DNA of 64,000 bases from Sphingobacterium hungaricum. GTDB taxonomy: Bacteria; Bacteroidota; Bacteroidia; Sphingobacteriales; Sphingobacteriaceae. The notes under the pieces are model-generated. The model ran no database searches. It was not told where the DNA came from and saw only the letters and a list, made by a program, of their open reading frames with translations. The stretch lies in assembly GCF_015210005.1 (NCBI RefSeq), contig NZ_MU158698.1:248001-312000 (forward strand), in the 5' to 3' direction. Position numbers and translations under genes: made by a program. This document shows, in pieces, positions 25,275 through 33,327 of this stretch (position 1 is its first letter; every line of letters starts with the position of its first letter).

Positions 25275-26610
25275 GATTCAATCTTAAGAAGACAACCGTT
25301 CCGATATCCGGAGATAATAGATTTAGATCAATCTGATGGAGGTTAAAAATCGTTGACGCCATTGATAAGCCAATTCCTTTTCCGTTAAATTCTTTTGCAT
25401 TCGCACCGCGGTAAAAATTCTGCAGAATCTGATGCCGGTCGGATTCAAGAATTCCTATTCCCTGATCGATAATCGCGATGGACAGGTGATTATCCTCTTC
25501 GCTCAGCACAATTTTAATGGGCTTATTGTGCGAGTACTTTATGGCATTTTCGAGCAAATTGTTGAATGCCATTTCCAATAGCTTGTCATTGCCCTGCATC
25601 AGAAATAGGTTCGAATTGCTGACCTGAATATCCACATCAATATGGGCATTGTGATACAGAATGGCATTTTCTACCGAATTCCATATGATTTCGTCAATGC
25701 GGATCTGTTTGAACTCAAAGTTCGTTTTCACCCCAGAGAGAAGCATCATCTTATCCAATGTTTCTTCTAGATCTTGGGTGTATTGCTGAAGTTTGATCAA
25801 GACGGATTTATACTCTTCTTCGCTGCGATTCTTTTGATTGGTGACTTCCAAGGTACCAAGAAGCGCGGCCAATGGAGTTCGCAATTCGTGAGAAACATAG
25901 TCCGTGAAATTCTTCTGAACGCTAAATGTTTTTGCAATCTGATCGATAAATCGGTTGTAGGTTTTTACTAAGTCCTCGATTTCAGAATAGGTTCTTTCGA
26001 GCTCGATAGGCTGCGAAAAATTCTGCTGATTGCGGTTCTTGATTTGATCAACAATATTGACCAATGGCGCATATGCCATTCTACCGAAAACGCGAGCAAT
26101 CAGAAAGATCGCAATAATACCAACAAAAAACGCCAGCAATAAAATGTAAAAAAGAACGTCTGTCTGTTGGTTATAATTATCTTTCGATTCTCTAGTAACC
26201 ACCACAAAGTCCCCTTGATTGTCCTCGTAATAAATAGAATGATAGAAGTATGCATCTGTCGTAAAAAAACGCTCTTGTTGCGCGCGGACCTTATCCAGAA
26301 AATCGGCAGAAAGGTATTCGTTTAATTGCATTTCACCGTAGGTGACCTGATTGCGGTCATCGACAACGGATATGTTGCTTCGCGAAATTAATTTCTGCAG
26401 CTCCTTTTGGATATTCTCATGTTCGGAAACGCTTTGTTCGTCCTTTTCTAGGTAATAGATTGCAGCGATGAATGTTTTGTTCTTAAGATTATTGCATTCG
26501 TTTCCTTCGAGCCATTGGCAGAACAACACATAGATAATGCTGGATACCACCAATGAAATCACCGAGTAAGTCAATACAGCTAGGATAGAAAGGCGTTTGC
26601 TTAATTTCAT
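25267..26610 (-). CDS. metal-responsive-type sensor histidine kinase (CusS-like position)
   Basis: 447 residues: membrane helix at about 8-31, a periplasmic sensor loop of ~120 residues, a second helix at about 152-173, a HAMP region, HisKA with His241 in YVSHELRTPLAAL, and an ATPase domain with NLLENAIKYSHN, IIDQGIGI and GKGIGLSMAS. The start follows the regulator stop directly. Its place in front of an efflux operon implies it senses periplasmic metal. That is inference from context; the loop shows no obvious His/Met cluster. Confidence 0.9.
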   Translation of the reverse strand: MKLSKRLSILAVLTYSVISLVVSSIIYVLFCQWLEGNECNNLKNKTFIAAIYYLEKDEQSVSEHENIQKELQKLISRSNISVVDDRNQVTYGEMQLNEYLSADFLDKVRAQQERFFTTDAYFYHSIYYEDNQGDFVVVTRESKDNYNQQTDVLFYILLLAFFVGIIAIFLIARVFGRMAYAPLVNIVDQIKNRNQQNFSQPIELERTYSEIEDLVKTYNRFIDQIAKTFSVQKNFTDYVSHELRTPLAALLGTLEVTNQKNRSEEEYKSVLIKLQQYTQDLEETLDKMMLLSGVKTNFEFKQIRIDEIIWNSVENAILYHNAHIDVDIQVSNSNLFLMQGNDKLLEMAFNNLLENAIKYSHNKPIKIVLSEEDNHLSIAIIDQGIGILESDRHQILQNFYRGANAKEFNGKGIGLSMASTIFNLHQIDLNLLSPDIGTVVFLRLNQF

Positions 26611-27291
26611 TTACTCATCGTTAAATAAGTAACCTACTCCTTTGATGGTATAGATGTACTTGCGTGAAGCGGTTTCAATCTTGTTTCTCAAATAAGAAAT
26701 ATATACATCGACAACGTTTGTCTGGTTGTCAAAATTTATTCCCCATACCGCATTTAGAATCTGCATGCGCGATACAGCTTTATTTTTATTTTCGGCCAAA
26801 TAATACAAGAGCTTAAATTCTCTTGGCGAAAACTCGACGGCTTGGTTATTCACTAACACTTTGTAGGAATCGCTATCTATCTGCAAGCCTTCAAAAGACA
26901 AGACATTCGACGCTTTCACCGAAGATTTATACGAGTTGCGGCGAGTCAGTGCGTTGATTCTGGAAATCAGTTCATCAAAATGAAAAGGTTTGGTCATGTA
27001 ATCGTCCGCGCCCATATCCAATGCCGTTACCTTATCTGTACTTGTATTTAATGCGCTTAACATCAAGATTGGCGTAAAGTTCTTCTTATACCGCATCGTC
27101 TGTACAAACTGAATCCCATCCATACCAGGCAACATCACATCTACAATGCATAAGTCCCAATCCAGGTGCATATAGGATTTCAATGCATCTTCTGCATTGC
27201 TGCATAAAGTCACTAAATAAGCTTGCTCCTCTAATCCTTTGATCAGAAAATCACTTATTCGCTTATCATCCTCAATTACTAGAATTTGCAT
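26611..27291 (-). CDS. OmpR-family response regulator of the efflux operon
   Basis: 226 residues from the ATG at 27291 (MQILVIEDDKRISDFL). The frame is open to 27330, but a promoter element at 27306-27313 lies inside that extension, so the shorter start is favoured. Receiver domain with Asp51 in IVDVMLPGMDG, Thr/Lys in MLSALN and MTKPFHFDEL; winged helix with LQIDSDSYKVLV, EFKLLYYLAENKNKAVSR and VDVYISYLRNKIE. It should bind the direct-repeat operators at 25254-25274 and 27347-27368 and thus control itself and the efflux genes. Confidence 0.93.
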   Translation of the reverse strand: MQILVIEDDKRISDFLIKGLEEQAYLVTLCSNAEDALKSYMHLDWDLCIVDVMLPGMDGIQFVQTMRYKKNFTPILMLSALNTSTDKVTALDMGADDYMTKPFHFDELISRINALTRRNSYKSSVKASNVLSFEGLQIDSDSYKVLVNNQAVEFSPREFKLLYYLAENKNKAVSRMQILNAVWGINFDNQTNVVDVYISYLRNKIETASRKYIYTIKGVGYLFNDE

Positions 27292-27305
27292 ACGGGGTAT
27301 TTTTC

Positions 27306-27313
27306 CAAAAATA
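27306..27313 (-). promoter_or_regulatory. candidate -7 element of the regulator operon
   Basis: TATTTTTG on the minus strand matches TAnnTTTG exactly, 14 bp before the ATG at 27291. As at tolC there is no -33 TTTG. Confidence 0.5.
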
Positions 27314-27346
27314 GGCAAATTATTAGGCATAGATTTCTTTCCATCG

Positions 27347-27368
27347 AATTTCTAATGGAATTCTAATC
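27347..27368. promoter_or_regulatory. direct-repeat operator in the divergent region
   Basis: TTCTAAT at 27350-27356 and 27361-27367 (plus strand), 11 bp apart, within AATTTCTAATGGAATTCTAA. It is about 34 bp from the -7 element of the regulator gene and 25 bp from the ATG of the plus-strand gene at 27393. The orientation relative to the regulator gene is opposite to that of the tolC copy. Confidence 0.55.
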
Positions 27369-27392
27369 GAATAACTGTAATTTCGAAAGCAA

Positions 27393-27923
27393 ATGAAGCC
27401 CACGAAATCAACTCCAAAGACCGTACATGTACAGGATAGTATGCAGAAAAACTATTCGTATACATTAGTAGAACCAATGGGAAAGAACTTTCATGAAGAA
27501 TTCAAACCTGATCTGACACCTCAAGATATGTTAGAACTTGGTGTTTTTGCAGGACGTTATTTAAGGGATTGCCGTGATGAATTTCCTGCCGAATGGTATG
27601 AAAACGCAAAATTATATACCGGTACCGATAAAAAAGGAGATTGTAAATTGAACTTCTTTGAAGTCTGCGCTTCGCAATCGCTTGATGAATGGAAACGTAA
27701 GGGATGGATTCATGATCAAGATCCCCGAGGCTGGTTTCAATGGTATTGTAGATACTTTATGGGCCGCCGAACAGAAGACGATCTGCGTCAGATAAAACGC
27801 TGGAAAAACATGAAACGGCATGTTTCTCAAGTCCGCAACAAATGTAATCCTGGAGATTTTAAATGCAACACGCGCCAGCGTCAGGCCTTGCTGCATTGGG
27901 CATACGACAGTTTAAACATGTAA
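27393..27923 (+). CDS. conserved protein of unknown function (GWFQWYCRYFMGRR family)
   Basis: 176 residues, no signal peptide or membrane helix. Highly distinctive, compositionally rich in Trp, Tyr, Cys and Arg: LELGVFAGRYLRDCRDEFPA, KGWIHDQDPRGWFQWYCRYF, MGRRTEDDLRQIKRW, HVSQVRNKCNPGDFKC and RQRQALLHWAYDS. I recall similar proteins across bacteria and in fungi, annotated only as hypothetical; this is from memory and not checked. Four Cys residues in the second half could bind metal. It is divergent from the efflux regulator and shares a 101-bp intergenic region with a predicted operator, so metal-linked expression is possible but unproven. Confidence 0.75.
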   Translation: MKPTKSTPKTVHVQDSMQKNYSYTLVEPMGKNFHEEFKPDLTPQDMLELGVFAGRYLRDCRDEFPAEWYENAKLYTGTDKKGDCKLNFFEVCASQSLDEWKRKGWIHDQDPRGWFQWYCRYFMGRRTEDDLRQIKRWKNMKRHVSQVRNKCNPGDFKCNTRQRQALLHWAYDSLNM

Positions 27924-28235
27924 TTAGCTCCACGGCCTTTTCATTCTGCGGAAACCCCTATTTTCCTGCTTTTATAATTTTCTTGTTACAAAACAGTGTA
28001 TTCACTACACGATGCAACGAAATATTTAACCGTATTCAACTGTTCTAAAGCGATTTAGTAAAATATTTTTATTTTAATTACATAAATTATTGAATCCATT
28101 AATTTAATTTTTTATATTGAAAATAATTATAAAACTAAACACCTAACTCTTATGGTATCCAAAAACATTCATGCTCCTTAGATGGCTATTATTTTCGTGA
28201 AAAAATAATTTTTATCTAATCTTAAAAACTAAACT
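27924..28235. other. intergenic region before the first SusC gene
   Basis: 312 bp, AT-rich, no gene. It must hold the promoter for the SusC/SusD pair but no confident TTTG/TAnnTTTG pair was found. No anti-sigma or ECF sigma gene is next to it. Confidence 0.5.
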
Positions 28236-31200
28236 ATGAGGAATCTTAATTCATCAAAATTAAGGATTCCAGGGCTGTTTCATGCATCAATGAAAAAGGC
28301 CTACTGGATTCCTTTGGCTACAATTTTACTAACTAACCAAACGTTTGTAGTCCATGCTAAAAATGTAAACCACTCAAAAAGTACAGCTTATGAAGCCAAC
28401 AAGTACCAGCAAAAAATCAGCGGAACAGTCTTAGATGCCGCGACAAACCTGCCTATTGCAGGGGCAACCATCAGAATAGTCGGTAAACTAGATGCAACGT
28501 CAACGGATGTCGATGGAAAATTTCAATTAACTGCTGCGAAAGGCGATGTGTTGGAAGTTTCGTACGTAGGTTATCTTAAAAAAGAATTTCCTGTTGCTGA
28601 TGCGACTACGGTCACAATTAGTTTATCTGAAGATTTAAGTTCACTAGAAGAAGTTGTTGTAACAGGTTATGGAACGCAACGAAAAAAGGATTTAACGGGT
28701 TCGGTTGCTGTCGTTGATGTAGCGCAGTTAAAACAAACCCCTGCTGCGAGTGCTGTAGAATCATTACAGGGTCGTGCAACAGGTGTTCAAGTTGTTGTGG
28801 ATGGTGCGCCAGGTTCAACACCACAGATTAAAATCCGTGGTTTCAGTACAATTAATAATAACGAACCTTTATATGTTATCGACGGTGTGCCTTTCGAAGG
28901 TAAGCTAAGTTGGTTAAACCAGAATGATATCGAAACCATGCAGGTTTTGAAAGATGCGTCTGCGGCTTCTATTTATGGTGCACGCGCAAACAATGGGGTC
29001 GTGATTATCACGACAAAAACCGGTCGCTCAGGTAAACCTCAGATTTCCGTTGACGGATATTATGGATTGCAGGTGCCGCGCAAATCTACATTCCCTCAAA
29101 TGCTAACCCCACAGCAGTCATTGGATTTGGATAATGCAGCTAACGGAACTTCATTGACATTACCAGAATATTTGATTGCTGGAGCAAAAAGAGGAAATGA
29201 TATTACTCCTGCAGATGTGGATATGTCGAAATACAACTACTTAGGAAAAGACAGAAGCACATTCTACCAGATTACGAAAGCCAACCATGAAGGAACAAAA
29301 TGGTTTGACGAACTATCGCAGGTCGCTCCTACCCAATCGTATCAATTAAGTGCGACAGGCGGCGGTGAAAATTCGACTTACGCGTTATCTGGAGGATACC
29401 TAAAACAAAAAGGTACGTTAATCCATACAGGATTCGAACGTTTCAATGTAAGAACCAATACAACAATTTCTGCATTTGACAACAAACTTCGTTTTGGTGA
29501 GAATATGCAATACAGTTTCACACGCGGTTACGGTATTGGTGTGAATCCAAATACAGCAGGCGGTTATCAAGGTGAAGGATCTGTTCTGGGATTTGCATAT
29601 CGTATCCACAATATTATTCCTGTATATGATGAAGGAAATAATTTTGCAGGATCTTTAGGTGGCTGGGGTAATGGAGAAAATCCCGTTGCGATGGCTTACC
29701 GCGCGAAAGACGATGTCAATATGAGCAATTTCTTTTTTGGAAATGCTTTTGCCGAATATGATATCATTGACGGTTTGACACTCAAAACCAATTTCGGTAT
29801 GCGCTATGAAAATTACAATGGAGTCGATATCGCTTATCCGAATCCTGAATTTACAGAAGGTGGTTTCAACAACGGTGTAAGTGAGTATTTTGGCTATACA
29901 ACCGAATGGACTTGGACAAACACGTTGAACTATCGTCCTAATTTAGGAAAAGATCATTCCTTGAATGTTTTGTTAGGTACTGAAGCGATAGCAAACAGAA
30001 ACAGACAGCTTAACGGAAGCCGAAACGGTTATTTCACCATGAGCAGTTTGGATTATTTATATGTAGGCGCCGGTACAACCAATTTAGGTAATAACGGAAC
30101 TGGATCTGTTGGATCGATGTATTCGCTTTTTGGTAAAGCGGATTATAGCTACAAAGATCGTTACATCTTAAGTTTGACTGTTAGACGAGATGGATCATCG
30201 AATTTCGGACCTAATAACCTATATGGTACATTCCCTGGAATCAGCGGTGCATGGCGCGTGTCGGAAGAAGAATTTTTGCAAGACGTATCTTGGTTAAACG
30301 ATTTGAAGTTTAGAGCGGGTTACGGGGTAACAGGTAATCAGCGCATTCCGGGATACCAATTCTTAAACCGTTTTGCTCCGAACATCAACACCTCATCTTA
30401 CCCGATCGGTGGAGCTGTCGAAACTGGAATCTGGCAAACATCGTATGCTAATCCAGATGTGAAATGGGAAGAAGTTAGCTCATTGAACTTAGGTTTGGAT
30501 TTCTCTATTCTTCAAGGTGATATCGATGGTAGTTTCGAATGGTATAACAAATCAACTACGGACATGTTATTCCGTGTACCGATGCCTTCTTCAACGGTTG
30601 GTGGTGCAGACGCTCCTTACCAAAACATTGGCGAGATGAATAACAAAGGTGTTGAATTTAGTCTTGGCTACCACTATGGACGCCGTCAGAACAAAGATTT
30701 CACGTTAGACATCACTGGAAATATTTCACGCAACGTAAATAAAATCGTTTCATTAGCTCCTTCTATTACGCAAGTAAATTACGGTGCATTTAGAAGTATG
30801 GAAACATCTATTCTACGTCCTGGGGATCCATTTGCATCTTTCTTTGGGTATAACGTCATCGGTATTTACCAAGATGCTTCCGATGTGTCAAGCAATGCAT
30901 CCTATGAAGGTGCACGTCCTGGTGCTTTGAAGTATGAAGACATCAATGGAGATGGCATTATCGACGCGAATGACCGTACGATTATCGGAAGTCCACATCC
31001 TGACTTTGTTTATTCGTTAAACATTAGCGGTGCATACAAGAAATTCGATTTCTCGATGTATTTCTACGGTTCTCAAGGAAATGATTTATACGAAGCAACA
31101 CGTTATTTCACCGATTTCGGTGTATTCAACGGACAGAAAAGCGTTCGTTTGTTAGATGCTTGGAGTCCTGAAAATCCAGGAAGCATGACCCCATCGTTTG

Positions 31201-31508
31201 GCGGTAATGATGCATCTGCATACGAATATGCTACGTCAAGCTATTATATTCAAGATGGAAGTTTCTTAAAATTGAAAAACCTGCAGCTTGGTTATAATTT
31301 TGACACCAAAAAGATTTTCAACGAAAACACATCATTTAACAAGTTCAGAGTTTATTTTGCAGTAAGCAATGTATTTACGATTACGAACTACCAAGGATTA
31401 GACCCTGAGATTTCATCGACGCCGTCGGATTACCCGGCATTAGGAGTTGATTTCGGTATCTACCCTCAAGCCCGCCAATACATGGTTGGTTTAAGCCTTG
31501 GATTTTAA
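28236..31508 (+). CDS. SusC/RagA-family TonB-linked outer membrane receptor
   Basis: 1090 residues. An N-terminal leader precedes a carboxypeptidase-D-like regulatory domain (GTVLDAATNLPIAGATIRI ... LEVSYVGYLKKEF), the TonB box region EEVVVTGYGTQ, a plug domain (SLQGRATGVQVV, PLYVIDGVPF, LKDASAASIYGARANNGVV) and a long beta barrel ending in the C-terminal aromatic signature (QYMVGLSLGF). There is no STN domain, so it is not a sigma-signalling receptor. It imports a ligand with the SusD lipoprotein encoded 30 bp downstream. No glycosidase, peptidase or regulator is adjacent, so the ligand cannot be named. Confidence 0.95.
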   Translation: MRNLNSSKLRIPGLFHASMKKAYWIPLATILLTNQTFVVHAKNVNHSKSTAYEANKYQQKISGTVLDAATNLPIAGATIRIVGKLDATSTDVDGKFQLTAAKGDVLEVSYVGYLKKEFPVADATTVTISLSEDLSSLEEVVVTGYGTQRKKDLTGSVAVVDVAQLKQTPAASAVESLQGRATGVQVVVDGAPGSTPQIKIRGFSTINNNEPLYVIDGVPFEGKLSWLNQNDIETMQVLKDASAASIYGARANNGVVIITTKTGRSGKPQISVDGYYGLQVPRKSTFPQMLTPQQSLDLDNAANGTSLTLPEYLIAGAKRGNDITPADVDMSKYNYLGKDRSTFYQITKANHEGTKWFDELSQVAPTQSYQLSATGGGENSTYALSGGYLKQKGTLIHTGFERFNVRTNTTISAFDNKLRFGENMQYSFTRGYGIGVNPNTAGGYQGEGSVLGFAYRIHNIIPVYDEGNNFAGSLGGWGNGENPVAMAYRAKDDVNMSNFFFGNAFAEYDIIDGLTLKTNFGMRYENYNGVDIAYPNPEFTEGGFNNGVSEYFGYTTEWTWTNTLNYRPNLGKDHSLNVLLGTEAIANRNRQLNGSRNGYFTMSSLDYLYVGAGTTNLGNNGTGSVGSMYSLFGKADYSYKDRYILSLTVRRDGSSNFGPNNLYGTFPGISGAWRVSEEEFLQDVSWLNDLKFRAGYGVTGNQRIPGYQFLNRFAPNINTSSYPIGGAVETGIWQTSYANPDVKWEEVSSLNLGLDFSILQGDIDGSFEWYNKSTTDMLFRVPMPSSTVGGADAPYQNIGEMNNKGVEFSLGYHYGRRQNKDFTLDITGNISRNVNKIVSLAPSITQVNYGAFRSMETSILRPGDPFASFFGYNVIGIYQDASDVSSNASYEGARPGALKYEDINGDGIIDANDRTIIGSPHPDFVYSLNISGAYKKFDFSMYFYGSQGNDLYEATRYFTDFGVFNGQKSVRLLDAWSPENPGSMTPSFGGNDASAYEYATSSYYIQDGSFLKLKNLQLGYNFDTKKIFNENTSFNKFRVYFAVSNVFTITNYQGLDPEISSTPSDYPALGVDFGIYPQARQYMVGLSLGF

Positions 31509-31538
31509 TCGATTGTTTATTTAACTAGTAAAAAGATT

Positions 31539-33260
31539 ATGAAAAATATCAAAAAAAATATTGTTTACCTATTGGGATTAGGTCTTTTGACCTTAAACTC
31601 CTGTGGGGATGAATTCTTGACCAAGTTGCCTCAGGGTGAATTATCCCAGCCGCAAATTGAAAATCAAGATGGTGTCGAAGCGAACTTACTGAGTGCATAT
31701 GGAATTATGAACGGGAACATCAACGGAACCTGGGGTAATTACGGAGCAGCGCCGAGCCAATGGGTTTTTGGAGAAATGCCTTCGGACAATGCACACAAAG
31801 GTTCGGAAGCTTCCGATCAGCCTAACATGAATATGATTGAAGGGTTTAATACGAATAGCACGAATGACAACCTAAGCAACATGTGGCGCGTGTATTATGA
31901 GGGCGTGCTGCGCGTGAATAATACGTTGAAATTATTAGCTGCAGAACAAGCCGGAACACAGCAGATTTCAGCTGATCGCGCGCTTGTTATCCAAGCGGAA
32001 GGACGTATGCTGCGTGCCCATTATTATTTTTACTTATGGCGCGTGTTCAAAAACATCCCTTATGTTGATGAAAACACGACTTACGAAGAGTCCATCACCA
32101 AGCCAAATACAGAGGATGTATTGCCTAAAATCATCGATGACTTAGAATTTGCAGTCGCGAATCTGCCAGTTGAAAAAGTAAATGGTCAAGCAGGCAGAAT
32201 GAACAAAGCAATTGCTCAGGCTTATCTAGGAAAAGTTCTTTTATACCAAAAGAAATATCCTGAAGCGTTGGTTCTTTTTAATGCGGTGATGACTGGAAAG
32301 GACATTACGACAATGCCTTACCAGAATAATTTTGACGTGACGAAAGAAGATGGACCTGAAGCAATTTTAGTGGCGAAACATGCCATTAATTCTGACGGTG
32401 GTGGCGATAACGCGAACGTAGGCGACATGTTAAATTCAATCAACGGGTCATTCACCGGATGTTGTGGATTCTTCCAGCCATCCATTGATTTGGTCAATGC
32501 ATTTAAAGTGGATGCAAATGGTTTACCATTCTTAGATAATTCGTATCGTACAAATCCATATTTATCAGATTTAAAAATCACGAATCCTACTGAGTTGGCA
32601 AACTATAAAGTGAATGTTAATCTAGCTATGGATCCACGTTTAGATTATACTGTAGGCCGTAGAGGCGTTCAGTATTTGGATTGGGGCATTATGGCTGGTA
32701 ATACTTGGGTTCGTTCTCAAAACTATGCTGGACCATTTGTCGGTATTAAATCAACAATTCCCCGTTCTGAATTTGGAGCAAATGCTGCAGCCGGAGTTAA
32801 CTATCTGACAGGATTAGATGTGAATATTATTCGTTTGGCAGATGTGTATTTGATGGCAGCGGAGTGTAATGTGGAGATGAATGATTTGCCTGAAGCCTTA
32901 AGACTCGTTAATGCAATTCGTACTCGCGCCGCAAATCTGCCTCATAAAAAGAATGAAGATGGTGTAGACGCAGCGAAGTACAATGTTAAACCTTACCTTT
33001 CTTTTACTGACCAAGATCATGCGCGTAGAGCGGTTCGATTTGAGCGCAGATTGGAATTGGCGATGGAAGGCCATCGTTTCTTCGACTTAGTTCGCTGGGG
33101 CGTTGCGAAGCAAACTATTGAAAGCTATTCTGCATTTGAAGGACAACATCTTTCCTCCTTCTTAGGAATTACATTTCAGCCAAGTCACGAATATTGGCCT
33201 ATCCCACAGGGAGAGATCGATAGAAGTAATGGAAGCTTAACCCAAAATACAGGGTATTAG
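31539..33260 (+). CDS. SusD/RagB-family outer membrane lipoprotein
   Basis: 573 residues with a lipoprotein leader ending in SCGDEFL (lipidated Cys). The SusD fold is seen from QGELSQPQIENQDGVEANLL, the RAHYYFYLWRVFKNIPYVDE helix, AYLGKVLLYQKKYPEALVLF TPR-like helices and the C-terminal ARRAVRFERRLELAMEGHRF, FFDLVRWGVAK and HEYWPIPQGEID segments, which are hallmarks of the family. It binds ligand on the cell surface and caps the SusC barrel encoded upstream. A strong terminator follows 27 bp later, so the pair is a two-gene unit. Confidence 0.95.
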   Translation: MKNIKKNIVYLLGLGLLTLNSCGDEFLTKLPQGELSQPQIENQDGVEANLLSAYGIMNGNINGTWGNYGAAPSQWVFGEMPSDNAHKGSEASDQPNMNMIEGFNTNSTNDNLSNMWRVYYEGVLRVNNTLKLLAAEQAGTQQISADRALVIQAEGRMLRAHYYFYLWRVFKNIPYVDENTTYEESITKPNTEDVLPKIIDDLEFAVANLPVEKVNGQAGRMNKAIAQAYLGKVLLYQKKYPEALVLFNAVMTGKDITTMPYQNNFDVTKEDGPEAILVAKHAINSDGGGDNANVGDMLNSINGSFTGCCGFFQPSIDLVNAFKVDANGLPFLDNSYRTNPYLSDLKITNPTELANYKVNVNLAMDPRLDYTVGRRGVQYLDWGIMAGNTWVRSQNYAGPFVGIKSTIPRSEFGANAAAGVNYLTGLDVNIIRLADVYLMAAECNVEMNDLPEALRLVNAIRTRAANLPHKKNEDGVDAAKYNVKPYLSFTDQDHARRAVRFERRLELAMEGHRFFDLVRWGVAKQTIESYSAFEGQHLSSFLGITFQPSHEYWPIPQGEIDRSNGSLTQNTGY

Positions 33261-33286
33261 TTTTTGACAAAACCTTTAACATAGAT

Positions 33287-33327
33287 AAGCTGCCTCAAAA
33301 ATATAAAGAGGCAGCTTTTTTATTTTT
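33287..33327 (+). terminator. rho-independent terminator after SusC/SusD
   Basis: AAGCTGCCTC (33287-33296), an 11-nt A-rich loop, GAGGCAGCTT (33308-33317), then TTTTATTTTTC. Perfect 10-bp stem. It reaches into the last codons of the convergent aromatic amino acid hydroxylase gene. Confidence 0.9.
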
